62,031 nucleotides of DNA from assembly GCA_002104905.1 (NCBI GenBank), contig MCFE01000524.1, positions 1 through 62,031 on the forward strand, read 5' to 3'. Made by a program: the position numbers and the translations under genes. Under the pieces are notes generated by a model. The model worked only from the letters and a program-made list of their open reading frames with translations. It did no database searches and was not told where the DNA came from. Positions 1 through 12,319 of the stretch are shown in pieces. Position 1 is the first letter of the stretch, and each line of letters opens with the position of its first letter. Source of the DNA: Basidiobolus meristosporus CBS 931.73 (Eukaryota > Basidiobolomycota > Basidiobolomycetes > Basidiobolales > Basidiobolaceae).

Positions 1-1560
1 TCTGTTATTTGATATATTGCACCTACATGAATTTAAGATTCAATGATGACATGCCATAGTAAGCATTATATATTAAGTTATGGCACCACATAGACGCACA
101 TATGTAACACAACTTCCCCTTTGTTTGACTCACAACCATATATATGCCTCTAAAAGATAAAGTAAAGTTGTCAGATTCCCCACCAAACCCCACTGCTGAC
201 AGCAGCAGAAGAATGGTTGGATAAAAGCTTGCTTTGACATTCAGTGCAACAAGCAGGGCTACAACCAAAAAAAGCCCTGTCAAAAGTGTGCCCACTGCAG
301 GGAAAAATGCTGACTGCCCAGGCTCCCAGTCAAGTAGAAAATTGGGAATCTCTGCAGAGCTGCAAGCTGACTATATTGCTGAGGCAGATGAGAGTGTAGC
401 AAAAGCAGTACCTTTGGTGGAAGACCAGCAATTGGCTATCATAACATCACCACCACCCATACTAGCAAGTGTGATGTCAGCTCATACCCAAGTATTAATG
501 CGGCAAATAGGTGCAGTGGCTGATAGGATAGATGAAATGGCCCAGAGAAATCAGGAAATATTCCAGAAGCAGGATGAGCAGACAAATATGTTGTACCAAT
601 AAGGGAAAAGCAGGAAGACAAATATGCAACAGCATCACATTTACCAAGGAAATGCATACTGATATTCAGGAAGCACTCAGTCAAAATAGCAGTGAAGGAC
701 CTGGCAGTGATAAAAGCAGGCAGCAATCTCAGGAGCCTGTCACAGCAAAGGCTGAGAACTTGAAACAGGTGGGAAAGAAGCATCAGGTTGCCTGCAGAGT
801 GCCAGCAAGGGATAAGCAAGCCAAAACAGATACATCAGAGTAGCATTTATCAGGGGGAAAATGTAGTTCAATACAACAAGCACTGAGACAAAGTAGCAGT
901 GAAAGACCTGGCAGTGATAAAGGAAAGGTAAAAGGAAAAAGTTTACCTAAGCCAGAGACCGGGAAGCTTAAGAAAGAAGCTGCAGCTCTTGCCAATTAGT
1001 GCTGAAAGCCTAGAACAGACTGAATCCCATTGTGGCCAAGAAGAATTACTAACAAGAAAACTGCTGGTTTGCAAGAGTTAGAAGCACTGCCAGTTGAACT
1101 ACACTCCAGTGAGGTAGATAAGTTTGCAGAGAAAGGCAGCTTTTCTACTACACCCTCCAGGTCTTCCATTGTTGACAGAGTGGTGATTCCACTGACAGAA
1201 AAAGTAGTAATGTCAAGAACTCAAAAGGCTATTGCAATGCCTTTGGTGGAGTTTTGGAACATCAATAAGCACATCAATAGGTTACAGCACTTCTTCAAGA
1301 GGAGTGCTCAAGAAAATACACTTGAATATTGCAAGGACTTATTGCAAAGACTGGCAGATGAGGACCTAGACCTTGCAGTGCTTGCTGAAGACCAGGATGC
1401 ATGGGAACCAGCAAATGAGCAGTGGTATAAAGCAGTAGGGTTCTCACCAAAGTTGTGCAAAGAGAGTGTTACTGCAGAAATACTTATTGAGAGGTTGATT
1501 TTCATGGAGTTACTTGTTGAGTGTGGGGTTGGGCTCAATGATAGTGTAGGGTAAAGGGAC
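1..1560 (+). repeat. Unassigned degenerate repeat region with short open frames
   Basis: Open frames run at 234-602 (122 codons) and 1030-1554 (174 codons) on the plus strand. I recognise no domain in either. The second is rich in Glu, Leu and Asp and looks helical. A segment of about 60 bases is repeated imperfectly: it begins near 668 and again near 873, both sharing AGCAGTGAAGGACCTGGCAG or a one-base variant. The region is CpG-poor like the neighbouring retroelements and unlike the core genes. It could be the decayed gag or accessory part of a retroelement, or a decayed host gene. The chromovirus LTR beside it lacks about 160 bases on this side, so this block may have been joined there by deletion or recombination. 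Confidence 0.35.
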
Positions 1561-1720
1561 TTGTAAAGGTCAATACAATGGGTAATTGAGGTACAACTGA
1601 AGCTTTAACAGAAATAAATCAATTTGTATGCATGAAAAATAAGAGAAATGGTTAGTCAGGTGGTAAGGAGTGTGAAAAACAGGAACTGACCAATCAATGC
1701 GCACAAATGTAGGAGGTGAT

Positions 1721-2254
1721 AGACAATGATATTTGTTTGCTAGGCAGGCTAGGCTTGGTGTTCTTTGGAGTGCTAGATATACTAGGCTTGGATAGAGACT
1801 AGAACTGAATTGTTGGATTCTTATTTTTGCTGAGACAGAATCTTAATTTCATTGAGACACACACTAAACCAAAAGGTTCAGTAAACTTTATTTATACTTT
1901 TCTGATCAAGCTGAATTAGTAAGCACCAAGGGACTGGATTGATTGAAATCAATTTGGGTGTTCATAGGTGCATAAGATAAATGAAAATTACATCATCAAT
2001 CAACTGATGTCTTGGCAACTGCACAGTGGTTGGATAGATCTCAGATGACTAATCACCTGGAAGGCTTGGCAGATAGGTTGATAACGTAATGACCATTTGA
2101 AAATAGATCAGGTGTGATAGCTAAAAATAGATTCTGAGGTGGGATAAAATAAACTGTAACTGGGATTTGTTATGTTTGGGTTAGGGAAAATCAGTTAGGG
2201 TACTAGATTTTCAAATGGAGTAAAATTGGCTAAGTTTTAAATGTTGATGCACAC
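1721..2254 (-). repeat. Chromovirus 3' LTR, truncated
   Basis: This stretch corresponds to 6940-7472 of the complete LTR with only scattered substitutions. The outermost ~160 bases (equivalent of 6780-6939) are absent and replaced by unrelated sequence. The truncation is at the chromosome-internal edge of the element. Confidence 0.85.
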
Positions 2255-2255
2255 A

Positions 2256-4760
2256 TCACTTCCTTCCGGAAGAGGAGTTTTTTGATACCTTCTTTGTTCC
2301 TCTGTGGCTCCAATACTGATCAATAATGGCAACATCATCAAAGTTGGTGTAAGGTTCCCAGGTGTTGTGTTTGGTATCATAGCCTTTCCACTTGACTAAA
2401 TAAAGGCAATTTGGTTCTTCTCCATCATGGTCCACAATAGCTTCAACTGCATAGGATTCCAAAGTTACTGGGTCTTGAGAAATATGTTTGAGTGAAGAAG
2501 GTGGAAAGTGTTTGGGTAGCAGTGCTCCAGTGTTATCCTGAAGTACATAAGATCCTCCAGTAGTGCGTCTGACAACCTTGAATGGTCCTCCATACTTGGG
2601 ATCAAGCTTAGATTGCCGGATTGGATCTAGTGACATGACATATGACCCATCTGGGAAGCTGCTATTCCTGTGTCTTGAGGCGTATGTTGAAGTCATCTTT
2701 TGCTGAGAGGCCTTACTTCTGGCACTGATAGCAGGGTAGACAATGTTGGTAAGGTACTCAAGCCGGTTCTTTAGCTTATCTGTATTCAAACTTGCTAACT
2801 CTGTATTCTGGTAGTCTCAAAAGTGGTTGTATCTTCTTCCAAACATCAAGGAAAATGGTGTTGATCCATGTAGAGCGGCAATTTTGGTGTTGATAGCATA
2901 CTGTACAGTTGGAATGTACTTGTCCCAATTCTTCTTGATACCTTTGATAGATTTCCTGATGATGTTCACTGAGGTCTGAACATGTCTTTCAGCCAGTCCA
3001 TTAGCTTTGGGATGATATGGAGTGATCAGATGGTGATCAATGGCGCTATTCTGGCAAAGGGCTTTGATCACGTGATTCACAAATTCTGTTCCATTATCTG
3101 ATTGAATGACCTTAGGGAATCCAAAAAGGCAGAAGAGCTTGAATAGTTCTTGTGCAATAGTGGCAGCATACTTGTCTGGGATAGCTTTGAGGAAGACAAA
3201 ATGTGTGCAGACATCCACAATTACAAAGAGGTAGTGATTACCATCATCACTAGTGGTGAAAGGTCCAGCTAGATCAATTGCAATATGATCCATAGGAAGG
3301 CTTGCATGGATGAGGCTCAAAGGGTGAAATCTGTGGCGGCTGATATTGTAAAGTTGACATTCTCTGCACGACTTGACAAATTCTAAGCAGTCAACTTTGA
3401 TATTTGGCCAGTGATATCCATCAGAGTGTAGCTTCTTCATAAGTGTGTCAGCTCCAAAGTGGCCAAGTAAATGACTCCTATGTATCAATGTTTTCCTTTG
3501 TTCTTCAGGTGGGATTTTCCAAGTTGCTGAATCCAGTTGAGGAATTATTTTGGAAGTTGTAGAGAGTTTACTGATTACATCAGTAATCACATGTCCCTCC
3601 CAATGTGAAGTTGGAAAAAGTCTTGACAGGTGGTCAGGTAGGATGTTGAGAATTCTTGGGCAATGAATAACTGTATATTCATAATCAAGTAGAGTATCAA
3701 GCCAGTTGGTAAGTATTGGAGTCAGAGTCTACTGAGCATGGATATAGACAAGGGCTTGGTGGTCAGTGTACAAGGTAAAAGGATTACCCCATAGATACTG
3801 ATGAAACTTCTTCAAGGCAAAGACTATGGCAAGTAGCTCCTTCTTGGTAGCAGAGTAGTTTCTCTCAACAGGTTGTAGGGACCTGGCTTGGAAAGAGATC
3901 CAGTGAGGCAGATTTTGGTCTTCATCTTGATAGAGGACTGCCCCTAACCCAACATTAGATGCATCTGTAGCAACAACAAAGGGCTTAGTAAAGTCTGGGT
4001 AGGATAAGGTGGGTGCTTGTGGAAGTAGTTGGCAGAGTGACTCAAAGGCTTGGTCATGAGTCTTGTTCCAGGCTGAGGTGAGATCAGGGCTATGGCGTAA
4101 TGCATCCAAAGGGGCACTCAATGAGGACATGAGTGGTATGTGTTCCCTGAAATAGTTGAATACTCCAAGATAATGTTGAAGTTGCTTGGCGCTAGTGGGT
4201 TTTGGCCATTCTGGAATATTGACCAGTCTGAAAGGATCTAATTGGTGGCCAGCTGGTGTGACTATAAATCCAAGTAGATTGATTTTGAGGCGGGCAAAAC
4301 TGCACTTTTCAGCATTGCAAATCAGTCCAACAGTTGTCAGTCTGTTGATTACATCAGTGACATGGGTTGCATGATCATCACAGTTAGTGGAAAATATGAT
4401 GACATCATCAACAAATACCAATGCATATGGTGCATTCTTGAGTATCATAGTCATGACTCTCTGAAACTTGCTGGTAAGTGTCTTTAGGCCAAAGGGAGCT
4501 CCCTGAAACATCCATTGAATATTAGTCCAAGTACAGGCAGTCTTATGCTGATGATCAGGATGGATCTGGAACCGGTGATATGCATCCTTCAAGTCCAACT
4601 TGGAGAATACTTTTGCTCCTGATAGTGCGGAAAAGATATCTTTGATTCTTGGAATTGGAAACTTGTCATCTTGGAGAAGCTTGTTCAGAGGTCTGGGGTC
4701 CAAACAGGGTCTCTTCAGGGTTAGATTTCCATCAGCATCTTTCTTTGGTGAAAGCGTCAA
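2256..4760 (-). pseudogene. Chromovirus Pol: RT, RNase H, integrase, chromodomain, broken
   Basis: One frame runs from 4760 to 2256 with two in-frame stops, TAG at 3729-3731 and TGA at 2817-2819. Reverse transcriptase shows KLDLKDAYHRFQIHP and the catalytic FVDD. RNase H shows VATDAS and TDHQAL. Integrase shows the N-terminal His/Cys zinc motif (ending CREC) and the DDE residues within IAIDLAGPF, IQSDNGTEF and HPKANGLAERH. The C-terminus has a chromodomain (YLVKWKGYDTKHNTWEP, near 2400). Chromodomains of this kind usually direct integration to heterochromatin, consistent with this repeat-rich location, though that is inference here. Confidence 0.92.
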
Positions 4761-6739
4761 AGGGCTGTTGAATGTTGTGTGACAGGGGCTTGAGTGATAA
4801 TTCCATTGTCAGCCCATTTTTGGACTATCTCATCAACTAAGTGTTGACATGAATGCAGAATTGGGTATTGCCTCATCCATGTTGACTCACCAGGTGGGGT
4901 CTCTAGTGTAACAATGGATTCTGGGATGGTGCAGAAGCTGTTCCTTGGAATGGCCTGATTTCTCTCTATGGCCGGCTGAATATCCAATTTGACTGATTGA
5001 GAATATTCTTGAAAAGTTGGGGTTAACTCTTCTTCTTCCAGTTGGAATGAGATAATCTCTGGGATTTGATCCATTATGAGCGGCTGAGATTTAGTGATTC
5101 CTGGATAGGAAACTGGTAGTCCGCCTATGTGAAAGCCAAGTTTGGTGAAGGTGTCCAGACCACTGACTACCTGAGGTCCATCTGGTATGTCAATAACTTC
5201 CATCTGATGGATTATGGTTACTGAGCCACAATATATGTTGATTGGGTTGGTAATGCCAATTCTTGGGGCTGAGAGATCCTTAGCTGCAAGAATGATTTTT
5301 CCTGGTTGTTTTGCTATCTCCCAATTGAGTTCTCTGACTACATTGGGTGATACAATAGAGTTGGATGCTCCAGTATCCAGTAGTGCTACGTATGATAGGC
5401 CATTGAGGGTGAGTGGCACTTCTATGGCTTTGAGCCGTGTGATTGGTTGCTTCTTCTCTTGAACAGTTGCAATTCTAACTGGAAACTCAAAGAGGTTGTG
5501 ATAATCTTGAGCTGTAAGTTCTTCATATGCTTCTTCATACCCCATTGTATCATTGGCTGAATGATCATCAAGGATCTGGATAATTTTGGCTGATGGTGTG
5601 GAGTTCTTCTCAGGACAGGCAGGTGATCTATGTCCCATATTTCCACATTTAAAGCACTTGTCATCAGCATATGGATTATCAGTTTTGGTGTTTTGCTGCT
5701 TTTCTGAGGTGTTTCCTGACTTGTTTGACTGCTTGGTGATGCCTTTGCATTCAATGGTAGAAAGATAGCATTTTCCATGAAGCTCACAGTGCTTGGTAGC
5801 GGTTGACTGCTTCTTGGTCACATGACTGGTCTCTTTTCCGGCTGTTGTGGGATCTTGGGTTGAGTTGCCTGAAGTCTGGCTAACAGCTGCAATCAAGGTG
5901 ATTGCCAGTGTACATATCTCTGAGATCTGGTCATAGGTACGTGCAGGGTTGCATGCTTTGACAATAGCAATATTGCTCTGTAGCTGGTGTGAAAAGTATG
6001 AAAGAAAATGAGCAGTAAGCAATGGATTATCATCACTAACTCCAGCTAATCTCATTTGTCTTTAGAATCTATCACAGAAGTGTTGCACAGATTCACCTTT
6101 TTGCATTTTAGTTTTCCATAAGTTGCAGTTCAGATGTGCTTTCTTGAGAGGATCTTCAAAATGGCTGCAAAAGAGGTTTTGGGCAATTTTCCACACACTA
6201 TTGGAAGGAATGTTCACTTCAACCCAGTCAGCATCTTGCATTGTGAGACAGAGAGGCAGAAGTCTAGCCCAGTTGGTGTCAGGGTCTAGCTGGTGTGCAG
6301 CTATGATGTGACTAAACTTGTAAAGAAACTCAGTTGGATTCTTGATGGCATTGGTGCCTTCAGCATAAAAAGGCAAGGATCTTGGGACAACCACCGGGGC
6401 AGGTCTAGAAGGAGATTTATATCTGGACAATTCAAAGGCATGACTTCTTGGTGGCTGATGCAGAGCAAGGCTTGGCGGATTTTCAATGCTGTCAATTACT
6501 ATGGCAATATTCTCCAGTGCTTCCTTAATAATTCAAATTTCATCGTGGTAACCAGATATAACTTCAAGGAGTTCATCTCTACGGTGATTATCAGATCTTG
6601 TTTTGGCAAGCTTTGAGTGCTCAAGCATCATGGTATTTCTTTCAAGCATGATGTTTTCAAGCTGTTCAGTAAGTTCTTCCTGATTTCTTCTGGCTTCTTC
6701 CAACATGGAAAGGTTTGAATTGCTTGCTGCTGAGGACAT
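4757..6739 (-). pseudogene. Chromovirus Gag-protease, broken
   Basis: The frame starts at 6739 with a Ser/Glu-rich, coiled-coil-like segment and continues in the same frame to 4757. It is interrupted by TGA at 6533-6535 and TAA at 6062-6064. Domains in order are: helical N-terminus, capsid-like region (about 6430-6062), a CCHC knuckle (CFKCGNMGHRSPAC, near 5650), and an aspartic protease with LLDTGAS (near 5380). The ORF ends just as the RT frame begins, with about four bases of overlap. This is probably a frameshift mutation, because the RT N-terminal residues are continuous in the next frame. A programmed shift cannot be excluded. Confidence 0.85.
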
Positions 6740-6779
6740 CTTCTAATTGGCTGAATGTAATGGAATTCAACAAAAAAAA

Positions 6780-7475
6780 TGTTGTATCCAAGAGAAAGTG
6801 TGATAAAACTCTTAAATGGTTTAACTGAACCAAAGGGACAATTAAGTGCAGAATCTTAGAATTGTCAGAGAGTGGCAGAAATATTAGCAGAAAGATTCTG
6901 ATCTAATATTGGTCTTGGATATAGCTGGGTTGGCTATAAAGACAATGATATTTGTTTGCTAGGCAGGCTAGGCTTGGTGTTCTTTGGAGTGCTAGATATA
7001 CTAGGCTTGGATAGAGACTAGAACTGAATTGTTGGATTCTTATTTTTGCTGAGACAGAATCTTAATTTCATTGAGACACACACTAAACCAAAAGGTTCAG
7101 TAAGCTTTACTTATACTTTTCTGATCAAGTTGAATTAGTAAGCGCCAAGGGACTGGATTGATTGAAATCAATTTGGGTGTTCATAGGTGCATAAGATAAA
7201 TGAAAATTACATCATCAATCAACTGATGTCTTGGCAACTGCACAGTGGTTGGATAGATCTCAGATGACTAATCACCTGGAAGGCTTGGCAGATAGGTTGA
7301 TAACGTAATGACCATTTGAAAATAGATCAGGTGTGATAGCTAAAAATAGATTCTGAGGTGGGATAAAATAAACTGTAACTGGGATTTGTTATGTTTGGGT
7401 TAGGGAAAATCAGTTAGGGTACTAGATTTTCAAATGGAGTAAAATTGGCTAAGTTTTAAATGTTGATGCACAACA
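6780..7475 (-). repeat. Chromovirus 5' LTR (complete, ~696 bp)
   Basis: It starts TGTTGTATCC and ends CACAACA on the plus strand, giving the terminal inverted repeat TGTTG...CAACA. Its inner part matches 1721-2254 almost base for base. It contains the telomere-like string GGGTTAGGG and a second GTTAGGG close by, near 7397-7420. These matter because a related LTR at 55157 is joined to a telomeric LINE exactly at this motif. Confidence 0.88.
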
Positions 7476-8283
7476 GTCTCCATCATAATGCCAGCAGCAT
7501 CAATTTACTGACCCTCTTAACAATCTTATGGTTAGATTGTGACTGTGCTTTGTGGTTTTTACTGCTAAGTAGGTAAATAAACTTAACAGTGTTTTAGTGA
7601 TATGATCTTCTGCTTGAATTTTTGAGTTATATTAGTTTTTAGTCAAATCAATTAGTTTGATGGTTAGCTCATCATTATATCAGTATTATCTATCAAATCA
7701 GTGGTATTAGTCAGCCAATGTTTTAGCATATTCTTATCAGACAGGAATAGTTAAATTAAATAGAATCAAATTAGGTGATGATGATGTGATCAGATGAGTC
7801 ATGAGCCAGAACCTGAATTTAGAAATACAACTAGTCAGCAGTTGATCTGGCAAAATGTATAAAAGGAGCTGCTGGAACCTCAATGAAAGTCAGTTTGAGT
7901 TTTAGTGAATACAATACTAGCTAAACTCCCTATTCCTCTACAATGCTTTAATCTAGACTTGTAACATTGGCAGTTAATTAACACAATTTATATGGCATTC
8001 TATTGATCTTATTGTGGCCTACACTTTCTTCAGCAAACACAACCAGTCAGTACATCCAATTGCTATATATGAACAAAAACTTGAGGGTATCTTGATAGCC
8101 TTGAGGTGGACATCAGTTGGCATTACAACAGCAGCACAGCAGCCTACAGCTACTACTGTGTAATGTAAATATACCAATTTACCAAATGGTATATCCTTTT
8201 GCTACCTTCCCTTGTGCCATTCATATATTCCATTATAGAATCACCCATGCTTATTTGCCTACCCACTACCGCCATGAGCATTC
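7476..8283. other. AT-rich spacer between two LTR elements, no gene seen
   Basis: About 800 bases without a convincing open frame. It includes a TATAAAAGG string near 7858 and is CpG-poor. It may be the LTR or leader of another retroelement family, but I find no matching second copy in the window. Confidence 0.4.
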
Positions 8284-8632
8284 TGTTGTAACAGTTTTGG
8301 AAATATTAGAAGTGACTGGGAGAACAAGTAAATAATGTGGCTTTCACTTGATGATTTATTGAATGTAAAAGTAGTATTTATACTTTTACATGGTCTTGGA
8401 GTTGCAATCATGTAGAATACACTTAGGAAGGTCCCAAGAGCATGTGTGCTAAGTTTGGTGCTGTTGGAACAACTTTGAGAATTTTCATGTTCTGGGTACT
8501 TGATATTTTTGTGAAAATATTCTAATTAAATCCGAACAAGGATTTTGGTCAGTATTCTCCAAGATTTGAAGGTAATGATCTAAGTGACTAAGCTAGGTGT
8601 GTATTTAGGTGGAATTACAAATTTTCACAGCA
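8284..8632 (-). repeat. Copia 3' LTR
   Basis: It begins TGTTGTAAC and ends TTTTCACAGCA on the plus strand, a decayed match to the 13257-13605 LTR. The pair differs at many positions, so this is an old insertion. Confidence 0.88.
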
Positions 8633-8639
8633 CTCCCAC

Positions 8640-11600
8640 TTAACTAAATGTACATACTGACTAGTTCTAATTTTGACCTAAAATATTCAAGCTTGTCTCT
8701 AGTTGGTGGTTTGGTAAATAGGTCTGCTATCATTTCATGTGTCAAACAGTAAGCTAAGTTAACCAGGTTATTCTCTAAGCTTCACATAAGAAATGATGTC
8801 TAATATCTACATGCCTAGTTCTAGTATGAAAAGCTGAATATCTACCTAATTGTATATAGCCTTAATTATCTTGAAATAAAGTAATAGGCATTTTTTGATA
8901 TAAGCCTAAATCTTTAAAAAGCCTCCTTAGCCCCATTACTTTGCTTGTAGCTTTACAGGCTGCCAGATACTCTGCCTCTGTGGCAGAAAGTGCTATGGTT
9001 GGTTACGTACTTGAATTCTATGATATTGCTCCTTTACAGTTAAGAAAAGTGTATCCTGTGATGGATCTTCTGTCTTCCAAATTTCCTCCCCAATCAGCAT
9101 CAGAGTAACCCACAAGATCTTGTTCTGAATTGTTATAAGTGTATCTTAGGCAGATATCAGCAGTTCCTTTTAGGTATCTAAAAATCTGCTTAACTGCTGC
9201 AATATGATCTGATCAAGTAGTTCTGATTATGCTGGCTGACAACTCCAACTGAATATGAGATATCTGGACATGCTTCAAGCATGATATACATCAGACTGCC
9301 AGCCATAGATTGATAAGAAAGGTCAGGGCTTTCAGATGGCACCAAGCTCTCTTGATTTGGTGGAGTTTAGATCAAGTTAAGGTTTGTCTCCATTGAGGTA
9401 GCTGCAGGTTTGTAGTCTTCCATTTAGTACTTCTTTATTATATCTTGAGTATACTTGGATTGGCTTAGGGTGATAGTCAGGGTACTTCTGTCTATCCAGA
9501 ACTTTATCCCTAAGTAGTAACTGTGTTCTCCTAGATTAGACATCATGGACTCCTCTGATTGGCTGGACTTAGTCTCTTCCAATGGTTTGAGGTTATTGGG
9601 GGCTATAATAAGAGCATCTACATATAGAGCTAATAGAACCTGATCTGTTCTATCTGGCTTATAGCATATACTATAGTCAGCATTACTCTTTTTGAAACTG
9701 AAGGACCCCAAACTCAACTCTATTTGGCAGTTCCAGACTTTTGGTAATTGTTTGAGTCCATATAAAGACTTTTTAAGCTTGGAGACCAAATGGGGGTTAT
9801 CTTGGCCAACAAACCCATCAGGCTGGTCCATATACACACCCCCATCAAGTGCTCCATTCAAAAATGCAGTTTTTACATCTATTTGCTGTATTAAAAACTT
9901 ATATTTGGCTGCAATAGCCAATATTATTCTGATAGGATTAAACTTGTCTTCCAGTGCAAAGGTTGTAGTATAGTCAAGTCCCTTTGTTTGAGAGTATCCT
10001 TTGGCCACAATTCTTGCTTTGTATATTTCAATCATACCATCAGCCTTGTATTTTGTCTTAAAGACCCATCTGCATCCAATTGATTTATGGTTGATTGGTA
10101 ATTTGACTAAGTCCCAGGTTTGATTTTCCATTAGGGCCTGATATTCCTCAGCCATTGCAGATCACCAAAACCTTGTCTGAGGGCAATTTAGGGCCTCTTT
10201 TACAGTTGGGGGTTTAACAATATGAATTGAACAGGCATAGGCTAAGTTTGTGCCCTTGTTGATATGGTAATTTGGTCTATTTCTTGTCTGGTTGGATCTC
10301 TGGGCATTTGATACTGGAATGATCACTTCTGGGATATTCCTGGACACCAATTCTGGCTGAACCACAGTTGTAGAGCTTTCTGGAGTGAAAAAATCTTCAT
10401 TGTTTTGCTCTGATTCAATCCTGACAATTGGTGGACTTGAGATCAAATATTTGTCATTATCTGATGTCATTTTTGGTGAGCACTTTGAATCTCATCAAAC
10501 AACACATCCCTGTACTTGACTAGCTTCTTTCCTTTGGTACTGTAAGATCTGTATGCCTTACTCTCATTGCAGTAGCCCAAAATATGCATTTTACACTTTT
10601 TGGCTTATATTTTGACTGATTTCTAAGCAGTTTCTTGGCATATGCTGTAGACTCAAATATTCTTAGATGTTTTGCACTTGGCCTGTATCCACAACATGCT
10701 TTAAATGGAGTAAAATCACAAAGTATTCTATTATAACTCCTATTTCTAAGGTATACAGCTGTGACAACTGATTCTGCCCAAAAATCATAGAATATTTTTT
10801 GATCACGAATCATAGATCTTGCCATATCAATTATTGATTTGTTGCACATTCTGCTACTCCATTTTGCTGAGGGAAGTATGGTACAATAGTCTCTTGCTTT
10901 AACCCATGAATTATGCAGAAGTTGATGAAGAGTTTTGATGTATATTCTCCAGCATTGTCAGAGCATATTTTCTTGATTTGTTCACCAGTTTCTCTCTCCA
11001 CCTTGGCTTTAAACTCCCTGAGCTTAGAAACAGCTTCTTCCATTCTCTCCATGTAGTAGACCCATGTGTATCTTGTATAACCATTAATAAAAGTGATTAA
11101 ATACTTCATCTCACCTAATGATAAAATTTTGCATAGTTCCACACAGATTTGAGTGAATTGGATCTAATTTTTTCTTAGTTTTGATTAGCCCAGCACTCAT
11201 GAACAGTTGTCTGGATTGTTTCCCATATATGCAGGCTTCACAGTGCTCCAAATTAGCTGGGGGATCAACTTTTATTCCAGAAATTAGCTGATCTTTGATC
11301 ATTTTTTGCAAATAGTCAAAATTGATGTGTCCAAATCTCCTGTTCCAAAGCATTGGTGTTTCTTCATTTAAGTTACTTACATTGGCTTCCAGATATGATA
11401 GAATATAGGTCAATGTATACAGATTCTGGTCTCTGAAACTCAAAACAATATGGGCACCATTTTGATCAATGATCCTGCATCCAGAATTTTCAAAGCAGAA
11501 ACTGGGTGCTTCTGGTGTGGCCTTGCTTACCAATAGTAAGTTCTTGGCTATTTCTGGTAACCCAAATCTCCTGTGCCAATGCATTGGTGTTTCTTCATTG

Positions 11601-12310
11601 AAGTTACTTATATATGTTGTAAAAGTTTGTAATTCTACCTAAATATTCACCTAACTTGGTCCCTTAGATCATTACCTTCAAATCCTAGATAACACTGACC
11701 AAATTTCTTGTCAGGGTTTACTTGGAATATTTTCACCAAAATACCAGATACCCAGAACATGAAAATTCTCAAAGTTGTCCAAACAGCCCCAAACTTTGCA
11801 CATATGTTCTTGGGACCTTCCTTAGCCTATTATATGTGTTTGTAATGCCAAGATCAGGTAAAAGTATAAATACTACTTTTACATTCAATAAATTATTAAA
11901 TGAAAGCCACATAATCTACTTGTTCTCCTAATCACTTCCAATCTCTCCAAGACTGTTACAGCAAAAATCATATAATCTACTTGTCCTCCCAATCACTTCC
12001 AATATCTCCAAGACTCTTACAACAATATTGGCTTCCAAATATTATGGAATATAAGTCATCTTGTATAGATTCTGATCTCTGATACCCAAAGCAATATGGG
12101 CACTATTTTGATCAGTGATCTTACATCCAAATTGTCAAAGCCAAAACTGAGTCCTTCTGCTGTGGCCTTGCTTACAGATAGTAGGTTCTTAGCTATTTCT
12201 GGTACATAAAGTACTACTTTAAAGGTCAATGTATGGCTTCCTTCACTGCTTCTTAGGCGTACTTGGATAGTTCCTTCTCCAACTGAATCAGGTGTTCTAT
12301 TGTCACCCAT
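8640..12310 (-). pseudogene. Copia integrase, RT and RNase H, broken
   Basis: Successive minus-strand frames cover pre-integrase (12310-12056 and 11584-11340), integrase core (11142-10520; CSDN and PQQNGVAE motifs; the first catalytic Asp reads as Asn in the HSN of this copy), the linker, RT (10155-9424), and decayed RNase H to about 8640. RT has WVFKTKYKADG, IQQIDVKTAFLNG and the active-site block LYVDALIIA. Where copia elements normally have YVDD, this one has YVDA, and the truncated copy at 52-55 kb shares the change. Multiple stops make this copy inactive as read. Confidence 0.85.
11616..12024 (+). repeat. Nested antisense solo copia LTR
   Basis: TGTTGTAAAAG at the left end and CTTACAACA at the right bound a sequence that is the reverse complement of the flanking copia LTRs, so it sits in the opposite orientation inside the element. 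Near its right end a segment of roughly 55 bases (ATAATCTACTTGT...CCAAGACT) is present twice in tandem, making this LTR longer than 349 bases. The flanks read ...CTTATATA and ATATTGG..., consistent with a 4-5 bp target duplication. It probably inserted as a full element and then recombined to a solo LTR. Confidence 0.75.
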
Positions 12311-12319
12311 GAAAACCTT

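Larger units (their letters stand above)
1721..7475 (-). mobile_element. Ty3/gypsy chromovirus, decayed
   Basis: The element is read on the minus strand. Its 5' LTR is 6780-7475 and its 3' LTR is 1721-2254 (truncated). Between them lie gag with a CCHC knuckle, an aspartic protease, reverse transcriptase, RNase H, integrase and a C-terminal chromodomain. The order protease-RT-RNaseH-integrase-chromodomain defines Metaviridae chromoviruses. The coding region is broken by four in-frame stops and at least one frameshift, so this copy cannot be autonomous as read. I found no clean target-site duplication, as expected if the left LTR is truncated. Confidence 0.93.

Noticed and set aside
4740-4770. 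Programmed ribosomal frameshift between gag-pro and RT of the chromovirus
   Set aside because: No clear slippery heptamer is visible at the overlap and the element is otherwise mutated, so a chance frameshift is the simpler reading.
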